Shown in pieces: positions 6,551-11,344 of a stretch of 11,344 nt of DNA. Position numbers and translations under genes: made by a program. Every line of letters begins with the position of its first letter. The first letter of the stretch is position 1. This DNA comes from Devosia sp. (GTDB lineage Bacteria > Pseudomonadota > Alphaproteobacteria > Rhizobiales > Devosiaceae), in contig JAQGJI010000223.1 in assembly GCA_028290685.1 (NCBI GenBank), positions 1-11,344 of the forward strand, read 5' to 3'. The notes under the pieces are model-generated. The model was not told the DNA's origin. It saw only the letters and a program-made list of their open reading frames with translations, and ran no database searches.

Positions 6551-7332
6551 CGCAGGATCCTCCGCTCCAGCGGCCGCAGCAGGCCGTATTCAAAAGCCAA
6601 TACAACAAGGATGAACGCCCCCGTGTAGGCCAGGATGCCGCCAATGTCGAAGAACTGGAACAGCACGCTTACCCGATAGCCGACCCCGCCATCGCTGCCC
6701 AGCACTTCGAACACCAGAACGATCTTCCAGATCAGCGACAATCCCGTGCGGGCGGCGGCCAGCACAAAGGGCAATAGCTGCGGCAGGAACACCAGCAGCA
6801 GCTTGCGCCAGGGGGACAGGCGCAGCGCCTGGGCCAGTTCTTCGTAGGCTGGCAGGAAACTGCGCACGCCTTCGCGAATGGTGGTGACCACCAGCGGGAC
6901 CTTGTTGATCACGACGGCGGAGATGAGCGCCACTTCGGTGAGCCCCAGCCAGATATAAAGCACGATGGCCACGACAATGGCGGGCAGGTTGAGCCCCACC
7001 AGCAGCCAGGCCGAAAACAGCCGGTCGAGCCAGCGCACCCGCCCCAGCACGATCCCCAGGGCGGTGCCCAGCGCCATGGCGATGAAGAAGGCAAGGCCTG
7101 CGCGCAGCAGCGTCTTGCCCAGATCGGGCAGCAGATTGGCTTGTGTGCCCAGAACCCACATTTCCCACCCCACCGCGATGGGGGAAGGAAACAGGCGGTT
7201 GGCAAACACCATGGCAAGGATTTGCCAGACCAGCAGCAGGAGCGGCAGCGACAGATACTCCAGGGCCCGAAATGGCCCAGGCTTATCTGGCGTGCCGGCG
7301 ACCCTCCCGCCTATTTGCGGTATCCTGCCCAA
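6529..7332 (-). CDS. ABC transporter permease, nitrate/sulfonate/taurine type
   Basis: A permease of up to 267 residues with about six membrane segments, beginning near residue 27 (YLSLPLLLLVWQILAMVF). The cytoplasmic EAA loop that docks with the ATPase is visible at about 164-188 (EELAQALRLSPWRKLLLVFLPQLLP). The organisation matches SsuC/TauC-type inner-membrane subunits. The start is doubtful: the 5' end overlaps the binding-protein gene, the only standard initiation codon before the first membrane segment is TTG at 7332, and it lacks a good ribosome binding site. A strong GGGAGG at 7308-7303 has no ATG, GTG or TTG at the right distance; ACG at 7293 lies 9 nt from it. Coordinates are therefore given for the TTG start. 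It is the middle gene of a three-gene importer. Confidence 0.9.
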   Translation of the reverse strand: MGRIPQIGGRVAGTPDKPGPFRALEYLSLPLLLLVWQILAMVFANRLFPSPIAVGWEMWVLGTQANLLPDLGKTLLRAGLAFFIAMALGTALGIVLGRVRWLDRLFSAWLLVGLNLPAIVVAIVLYIWLGLTEVALISAVVINKVPLVVTTIREGVRSFLPAYEELAQALRLSPWRKLLLVFLPQLLPFVLAAARTGLSLIWKIVLVFEVLGSDGGVGYRVSVLFQFFDIGGILAYTGAFILVVLAFEYGLLRPLERRILRWRADPA

Positions 7333-8303
7333 AATGTGCCAGGATCAAGCGCGGCCTGTTCTCCCACCAGTTCGGCACCCCCATATCGGGCCAGGAGCGC
7401 AAAGGTCTGCTCGGCCGGCTCCTGACTGTCCGGATCGTAGCTGGTGACAATCCCCGCCCGGTAATCGTCGCGCAACTGGCTGAACAGCGCCGGGTCATCG
7501 GCCGCTCCCATCAATTGCCTGATCCCCTCCCATGCCGCGTCGTCCGTTGCCAGAACGTGCTTGGCCGCGAAAGAGGTATCGAGGAAGCGCACGAGGGCGT
7601 CCCGCTTGCCGGCTGCCGTGGCATCGGTAAAGGTCCAGCCCAGCAGGGGCGGCGGCTGGGTCACGCCAAGCTCCTCGAGCATATCGGCCACCGAGAGCAT
7701 CTCGACCATGCCCGCGGCCTTGGCGCGCGCATTCCACTGCCAGAAATTGAGCCCGGCATCGACATTGCCAGCGCTCAGCAACTGGTTGATCAGCGGTGGC
7801 GCTCCGTAGCGGGCACTGGCGTCGTCGGCCAGCGCTGCGCCCGTTGTGCGGTTGTAGTAGGCCTGCAGGATCACCCAGCTTTTATCCACCGGACCGCCCG
7901 CGACCCCGATGGTCTTGCCCTTGAGATCGGCAGGCGCGGCGATGGCGCTGTCGTGTGGCACCATCAAGCCGCCAACGGCCAGTGAATGGGGTACCATGGT
8001 CACCCCATTGCCCTGCTCACGCTGGATCGAAACCCAGACGAAATCGGACAGGATCACATCGACCGCGCCGGCCTGCAGCGCGATCTGCCCCGCCTTGCTG
8101 TCGGCCAGCGGCCGCACGACCAGATCCAGCCCATGCTGCTGGTCCAGCTCCAGTGCCTTGATGGTCTGGATTTCCCATTGCACCGTGCCGCTTTCCTGCA
8201 CGCCGACGATGAGGCTGTGCGGCCCCTGCTGCGCCAGGCTTGCAGTGCTGCCGCAGACCAGCAGCCCGAAGGCCAGCGTGAATTTACCCAATCGATGCAC
8301 CAT
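7311..8303 (-). CDS. NMT1/SsuA-like periplasmic substrate-binding protein of the ABC importer
   Basis: A 330-residue secreted protein. The first 24 residues form a signal peptide (basic MVHRLGK, then a hydrophobic core) with likely cleavage after ASLA, before QQ. The mature part has the two-lobed binding-protein layout seen in the NitT/TauT group: LIVGVQESGTVQWEI near the start, ALQAGAVDVILSDFVWVSIQRE, DLKGKTIGVAGGPVDKSWVIL and a central segment with NVDAGLNFWQWNARAKA. It should deliver a small solute to the permease; nitrate, sulfonate, taurine or pyrimidine-precursor binding cannot be distinguished. The start is ATG at 8303 with AGGAG 4 nt upstream (GTG codons flank it on both sides); the open frame extends to 8366 but the added residues precede the signal peptide unnaturally. 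The cysteine in the signal region (LLVCG) is not a convincing lipobox. Its end overlaps the permease gene. Confidence 0.9.
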   Translation of the reverse strand: MVHRLGKFTLAFGLLVCGSTASLAQQGPHSLIVGVQESGTVQWEIQTIKALELDQQHGLDLVVRPLADSKAGQIALQAGAVDVILSDFVWVSIQREQGNGVTMVPHSLAVGGLMVPHDSAIAAPADLKGKTIGVAGGPVDKSWVILQAYYNRTTGAALADDASARYGAPPLINQLLSAGNVDAGLNFWQWNARAKAAGMVEMLSVADMLEELGVTQPPPLLGWTFTDATAAGKRDALVRFLDTSFAAKHVLATDDAAWEGIRQLMGAADDPALFSQLRDDYRAGIVTSYDPDSQEPAEQTFALLARYGGAELVGEQAALDPGTFWAGYRK

Positions 8304-8443
8304 CACTCTCCTAAAGTCCTTGCTTGCTGGACCCCCGCAACGGTCCTTAGGGCGAGCCTGTCGCACCAGAAGGGCCGGGCAACAGATCGCGCCGCGCCCC
8401 AGGGTTCGTGCAAGCCCGCCATGAAGTCCGCTACAGGAGCTGC

Positions 8444-9745
8444 CTAGGCCCCCGTGACCCGCCAGATGACATCGCCGACATCGTCCGCCATCAGCACGGC
8501 ACCATCGGCAGCAAGGGCCACCCCGACCGGGCGCCCATAGGAAAATTTCTCGTCTGGCGACAGGAAGCCGGTCAGGATATCGCGCGGCAGGCCCACGGGC
8601 TTGCCCCCTTCAAACGCCACGAAAGCCAGTTTGTAGCCGCTGAGCTTGGAGCGGTTCCAGGAGCCGTGCTGACCGATCGCCATGCCGGCCGGGAAGCCCG
8701 GCAAGGTGCCCTCGGGCAAATAGCACAGGCCCAGGGAGGCCGTGTGCCCGCCCAAGGCATAATCGGGAGCCAGGGCCGAGGCGACCTTGGCTGCATCCTG
8801 GGGAACGCGATCATCCACCGTCTGGCCCCAATAGCTGAACGGCCAGCCGTAAAAGCCGCCATCCTGCACCGATGTCAGATAATCGGGTGGAGTTTCATCG
8901 CCCAGCCCGTCGCGCTCGTTGACCACCGTGAACAGCGTATCGCTTTGCGGCTCCCAGGCCATGCCCACCGGGTTGCGCAAGCCGCCGGCAAACACCCGCG
9001 ACTGGCCGCTGGCCAGATCCAGTTCGTGGATACAGGCCCGGTCGATCTCCGCCTCAAGCCCCGCATCGCCAATATTGCTGAGCGATCCCACCGCAACATA
9101 GAGCTTGGCGCCATCCTTGCTGGCAATCAGATTACGCGTCCAGTGCCCGCCGGGCTTGGTGCTCATGAGCTTGCGCGGATGGGCGGTGATGCGGGTGGCG
9201 CCGCTTTCATAGGGATAGGCCAGGACGGCGTCGCTGGCGCCGACATACAGCGTGTCCCCGAGCAGCACCATGCCGAAAGGCTGGCGCACGTTCTCGATGA
9301 AGCTGTACCGCGTTTCCGCCACCCCATCGCCATCGCTGTCGCGCAGCAGGGTGATGCGGTTGGGACTGTCGCCCGAGGCGCGCGCCCGCTTCATGGTGCT
9401 CGACATGGCATGATCGAACAGGGTCTTGGGGTTGCCCGATTCACCCATCGATTCTGCGACCAGGACGTCGCCATTGGGCAAGACATGCATATTGCGCGGG
9501 TGATCGAGCTTGGCCGCGAAGGCGTTGACCTTGAGCCCGGGAGCCACGAGCGGGGTGCGACCGTTTTCCCAGCCCTTAGCCGTCGGCATCTTCAGCGTCG
9601 GGATAGCGCCTTGCGGCTTGGCATCGGGGATGGCCGGCGCCGTGCCATAGACCGGGGGGCGCGGACCATCCTTGGAATGGCGGACAGCGACGGCAACAGC
9701 ACCAACCGCAGCAACGGCGCGGGCGAAAATGGAATTATCGGTCAT
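8444..9745 (-). CDS. PQQ-dependent L-sorbosone dehydrogenase-type oxidoreductase
   Basis: A 433-residue beta-propeller protein of the soluble glucose dehydrogenase/sorbosone dehydrogenase family, which oxidises sugars or related aldehydes with PQQ as cofactor and Ca2+. Supporting segments are PRNMHVLPNGDVLVAES (83-99), His201 in GGHWTRN, GLRNPVGMAW (255-264), NERDGLGDE (276-284), GFYGWPFSYWG (297-307), GQHGSWNR (358-365) and the terminal GRPVGVALAADGAVLMADD. A calcium-loop-like DSDGDGVAE lies at 136-144. The N-terminus has a short hydrophobic run (FARAVAAVGAVAVAV, 7-21) without a clear cleavage site, so it could be a membrane anchor or weak signal; periplasmic action is inferred from the family. 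The start is ATG at 9745. It is 140 nt upstream of the binding-protein gene on the same strand, so co-transcription is possible but unproven. No PQQ biosynthesis gene is in view. Confidence 0.88.
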   Translation of the reverse strand: MTDNSIFARAVAAVGAVAVAVRHSKDGPRPPVYGTAPAIPDAKPQGAIPTLKMPTAKGWENGRTPLVAPGLKVNAFAAKLDHPRNMHVLPNGDVLVAESMGESGNPKTLFDHAMSSTMKRARASGDSPNRITLLRDSDGDGVAETRYSFIENVRQPFGMVLLGDTLYVGASDAVLAYPYESGATRITAHPRKLMSTKPGGHWTRNLIASKDGAKLYVAVGSLSNIGDAGLEAEIDRACIHELDLASGQSRVFAGGLRNPVGMAWEPQSDTLFTVVNERDGLGDETPPDYLTSVQDGGFYGWPFSYWGQTVDDRVPQDAAKVASALAPDYALGGHTASLGLCYLPEGTLPGFPAGMAIGQHGSWNRSKLSGYKLAFVAFEGGKPVGLPRDILTGFLSPDEKFSYGRPVGVALAADGAVLMADDVGDVIWRVTGA

Positions 9746-9933
9746 GAAAGCATCTCGATTGCAACGAAGCTGAACCTGACCAACCTAATGCCATTGCAGC
9801 GATGCAAAGACCAGCCTTTCCAATACATCAACCGTGATCGCCGGCGAGAAGCGCAGGAGAAACAATAGGCAACCTTCTTTAGCCGATGTCGTTAGTTGCT
9901 CCGCGGGGGCATCAACGGAGGAGAAATCCACAA

Positions 9934-10788
9934 ATGAAAACGACCTCTATAATTTCCCTGACTGCCGCACTGCTCTTGTCCACAGCTTCGGTATCCCTTG
10001 CCCAGACCGCAACGGGAACCGTCGATGCCGGTGCCGGAGTGACAGTGGACGGTGGCGCAACCGGTGTTTCGGGCTCGGCCAGCGGCACCGGTGCGGTCAG
10101 CGGCACAGGCTCGACGAGCGGTGGCACGGTCGGTGCCGGCACCAGCGCAGACGTCGATATCTCGCTCGATACCAACAATGACGGAGTTGTTGATGATGCT
10201 GAAGCGGCTGCAGGTGTCGACGCTTCGGGCAGCGTGAACTTGGATACCAATGGAGACGGCACTATTTCGGCGGAGGAACGGGCAGCAGGCGGAGCCTCTG
10301 GCAACGTTAACCTCGATACCGATGGAAACGGCACGATCTCGGAAGAGGAACGGGCAGCAGGCGGAGCCGCTGGCGATGTTGACCTCGATACCGATGGAAA
10401 CGGCACGATCTCGGACGAAGAACGGGCCGCCGGCGCAGACGATGCCGACGAAAATTCTCCCTCAGGCAGGGACGAATGCGCCAATGTCGACATGACCGGC
10501 ATGGCCTCGGCCGCGGACATTGTTGCAATCCAGAGTACCGTAGCCATCCAGATCGTGGCACTCACCGATTGTGACGACACTGTCAGCGCAAACCTGGATG
10601 CGGACGTTCAGTCGGCCCTGCAGGGCAATGCATCGATCGCCGCCGAACTGGCCCGCCAGGGCGTGAGTGCCAGCGAAGTGCTGGGCGTGATGGCAGCGGG
10701 CACCTCGGTGACGGTTTATGTCGCTGATGATGACCGCAACGACAATGACGATGAGAGCACTTCCACTGAAGGCACTGTCAGCCAGTAA
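9934..10788 (+). CDS. Secreted protein with four EF-hand calcium loops in tandem repeats
   Basis: A 284-residue exported protein. Residues 1-23 are a clear signal peptide with predicted cleavage SLA before QT. Residues 24-72 are a low-complexity Gly/Ser/Thr/Ala/Val linker. Four canonical 12-residue EF-hand loops follow: Asp79-Glu90 (DTNNDGVVDDAE), Asp104-Glu115 (DTNGDGTISAEE), Asp128-Glu139 and Asp152-Glu163 (both DTDGNGTIS with a closing Glu), spaced 25, 24 and 24 residues, each followed by ERAAG-type linkers. Ca2+ binding is a strong inference. Residues about 180-265 form a domain I do not recognise, with Cys182 and Cys213 that could form a disulphide, and the C-terminus is acidic (DDDRNDNDDES). 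I chose ATG 9934 because GGAGGAG lies about 10 nt upstream and the signal peptide starts there; an in-frame ATG at 9886 would bury it. It is divergent from the sorbosone dehydrogenase gene and closed by a hairpin terminator. Confidence 0.9.
   Translation: MKTTSIISLTAALLLSTASVSLAQTATGTVDAGAGVTVDGGATGVSGSASGTGAVSGTGSTSGGTVGAGTSADVDISLDTNNDGVVDDAEAAAGVDASGSVNLDTNGDGTISAEERAAGGASGNVNLDTDGNGTISEEERAAGGAAGDVDLDTDGNGTISDEERAAGADDADENSPSGRDECANVDMTGMASAADIVAIQSTVAIQIVALTDCDDTVSANLDADVQSALQGNASIAAELARQGVSASEVLGVMAAGTSVTVYVADDDRNDNDDESTSTEGTVSQ
10156..10449 (+). repeat. 72-bp tandem coding repeat (EF-hand units)
   Basis: Three in-frame 72-bp units (10234-10305, 10306-10377, 10378-10449) are preceded by one more diverged unit from about 10156. 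Positions 10310-10343 and 10382-10415 are identical over 34 nt, which points to recent duplication or ongoing homogenisation. Each unit encodes one calcium loop plus its linker. Confidence 0.85.
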
Positions 10789-10802
10789 GCTGGAAGATCA
10801 CC

Positions 10803-10831
10803 ACGGGCCCAAGGCAACAGCCTGGGCCCGT
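10803..10831 (+). terminator. Hairpin terminator after the EF-hand gene, possibly bidirectional
   Basis: ACGGGCCC (10803-10810) pairs perfectly with GGGCCCGT (10824-10831). The stem continues inward with GGC/GCC and an A-T pair beside one bulged A, closed by an AACA loop. It starts 15 nt after the EF-hand stop codon. The T-tract is weak (TTGGAATAT follows on plus). Read on the minus strand it lies about 30 nt beyond the tRNA 3' end and could stop that transcript too. Confidence 0.6.
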
Positions 10832-10859
10832 TGGAATATCTAGGGCAGATGATTGAAGC

Positions 10860-10934
10860 TGGAGGCCTCGCCCTGGACTTGAACCAAGGGTGAGGGGAGT
10901 TGCAATCCCCCGCGTGTCCCTCCGCCACGAGGCC
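10860..10934 (-). tRNA. tRNA-Cys (anticodon GCA) with an enlarged T arm
   Basis: The 75-nt cloverleaf reads on the minus strand: acceptor GGCCTCG / CGAGGCC, T8 G9, D arm with a 3-bp GCG/CGC stem and G13-A22 mismatch, anticodon arm GGGGA-TTGCAAC-TCCCC with anticodon GCA, variable region TCAC, and T loop TTCAAGT. The discriminator is T73 followed by an encoded CCA; U73 and GCA are the main cysteine identity elements. The odd point is the T arm: CCTTGG pairs with CCAGGG over six base pairs instead of five, so the acceptor plus T branch totals 13 bp rather than 12. Alternatively the extra G next to the acceptor pairs with T8 to give an 8-bp acceptor. The D loop is also short. A well-placed promoter and a downstream hairpin argue that it is expressed; a decayed extra copy remains possible. 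Confidence 0.8.
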
Positions 10935-10943
10935 ATGCTCCCA

Positions 10944-10972
10944 TTGGTAAGAGCGCCCAGCGCCAACGTCAA
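10944..10972 (-). promoter_or_regulatory. Promoter of the tRNA-Cys gene
   Basis: On the minus strand TTGACG (10972-10967, five of six consensus bases) is followed after exactly 17 nt by TACCAA (10949-10944). The predicted start near 10937 is about three nucleotides before the 5' end of the mature tRNA, a typical distance for a tRNA gene. Confidence 0.6.
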
Positions 10973-11110
10973 TGCAATCGTGGTGCGGGCAAAGGGGCTT
11001 TTCCCACCATCGCCCAGATCGTGCCGTCCAGGCCTATCCCGCCAGCAAGCCATAGGCACGCGGACGGGAGACGGAAAATTGCGCTCCGCCCCTTAGCCGA
11101 TGGCATACCG

Positions 11111-11192
11111 AAAACCGACACAGCCCGCCCCACCCCGAAGCACCGGGAGGCCGGGCGGGATTTGTGTGCGCGCCCCGCTGCACCCCGGTTTT
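11111..11192. other. Nested inverted repeats, possible structured RNA or terminator
   Basis: Four complementary pairs nest in order: AAAACCG (11111-11117) with CGGTTTT (11186-11192), ACACA (11118-11122) with TGTGT (11163-11167), CCCGCCC (11124-11130) with GGGCGGG (11153-11159), and an inner CCCG/CGGG closing an AAGCAC loop (11134-11147). The two halves could form one long interrupted hairpin on either strand. I do not recognise a known RNA family; no T-tract marks a clear terminator. Confidence 0.35.
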
Positions 11193-11344
11193 GGGTCAGG
11201 ATTGCGGCATGGACCGCCCGGGAGCGGAATGGGGGGCGATGGATACCGACAAGCCGCCGAATGCGGCAGGCCAGCAGCGGCGGGCGCCAGAGCGATCGTG
11301 CTGAAACAGGTTGAACATAGGGGCCGCCGTGCAACCGCGCTCCC

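Larger units (their letters stand above)
10935..11344. other. 410-nt stretch without a convincing protein gene
   Basis: Apart from the tRNA promoter at its left end, I see no credible coding sequence. Open frames exist on both strands (for example 10969-11334 minus and 11021-11314 plus), but they lack ribosome binding sites, are rich in Arg, Pro and Gly, and show no family resemblance. The stretch holds several inverted repeats, described separately, and at its right end a minus-strand TATGTT (11319-11314) that resembles a -10 element whose -35 would lie at or beyond the window edge. Confidence 0.5.

Noticed and set aside
8232..8303. A possible lipoprotein signal (LLVCG) in the binding protein.
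   Set aside because: The residue before the cysteine is Val rather than Gly, Ala or Ser, and a good signal peptidase I site (ASLA before QQ) follows.
9742..9753. A three-codon minigene (ATG CTT TCA TGA) overlapping the start of the sorbosone dehydrogenase gene.
   Set aside because: It has no convincing ribosome binding site and such short overlaps are common by chance.
8408..9868. A 486-codon open frame on the plus strand opposite the sorbosone dehydrogenase gene.
   Set aside because: It is the antisense shadow of a strongly recognisable gene in GC-rich DNA, has no family resemblance and is rich in His, Arg, Gly and Ala.
10860..10934. The tRNA as an integration site with a flanking mobile element.
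   Set aside because: I found no direct repeat of the tRNA 3' end and no integrase or phage gene in the window.
10778..11059. A minus-strand frame with a hydrophobic stretch (TTIALTLALGAL) near the tRNA.
   Set aside because: It runs straight through the tRNA gene and its promoter, and the hydrophobic run comes from the promoter region read in frame.
1..11344. CRISPR arrays, insertion sequences or toxin-antitoxin pairs.
   Set aside because: The only tandem repeat is the in-frame EF-hand repeat, and no transposase, cas or toxin-like gene is visible.

Overview
This 11.3 kb window is GC-rich chromosomal DNA with densely packed genes and short overlaps. The codon usage, the tRNA-Cys and the gene families (NitT/TauT-type ABC transporter, RhtA-like exporter, sorbosone dehydrogenase, DGPF/YCII and PhnB-like proteins) fit an alphaproteobacterium, most likely of the order Hyphomicrobiales (a Devosia-like organism is a guess). 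I see no insertion sequence, prophage gene, CRISPR array or integrase. It reads as ordinary chromosome with two less ordinary spots at the right end.

Layout. (1) Positions 14-3726, minus strand: one tightly coupled four-gene run, transcribed aldo/keto reductase -> fumarylacetoacetate-hydrolase-family enzyme -> RecD/Dda-like SF1 helicase -> transglutaminase-like protease. Every junction overlaps (8 nt, 1 nt, 4 nt), so the helicase is translationally coupled to metabolic enzymes. (2) Positions 3847-5629, plus strand: an RhtA-type DMT exporter, then a DGPF/YCII-domain protein and a PhnB-like VOC protein that look like a two-gene unit. (3) Positions 5807-8303, minus strand: a complete importer of the nitrate/sulfonate/taurine class (periplasmic binding protein -> permease -> ATPase) with overlapping genes. 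(4) Positions 8444-9745, minus strand: a PQQ-dependent L-sorbosone dehydrogenase-type beta-propeller oxidoreductase. (5) Positions 9934-10788, plus strand: a secreted protein with four EF-hand calcium loops in a 24-residue tandem repeat and an unrecognised two-cysteine C-terminal domain, closed by a strong hairpin. (6) Positions 10860-10934, minus strand: a tRNA-Cys(GCA) gene with its own promoter and a one-base-pair-longer T arm than normal. (7) Positions 10935-11344: no convincing protein gene, but self-complementary DNA that may encode a structured RNA.

How the parts work together. The importer and the dehydrogenase both act at the cell envelope on small molecules, but the substrate cannot be read from sequence. 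The reductase and hydrolase of the first operon are cytoplasmic enzymes of unknown substrate; why a helicase and a transglutaminase-fold protease sit with them is the main functional puzzle. The best candidates for something undescribed are the EF-repeat exported protein, the 13-bp acceptor/T-arm tRNA-Cys and the structured right-end intergenic region. I found no clear sign of a wholly new multi-gene system.
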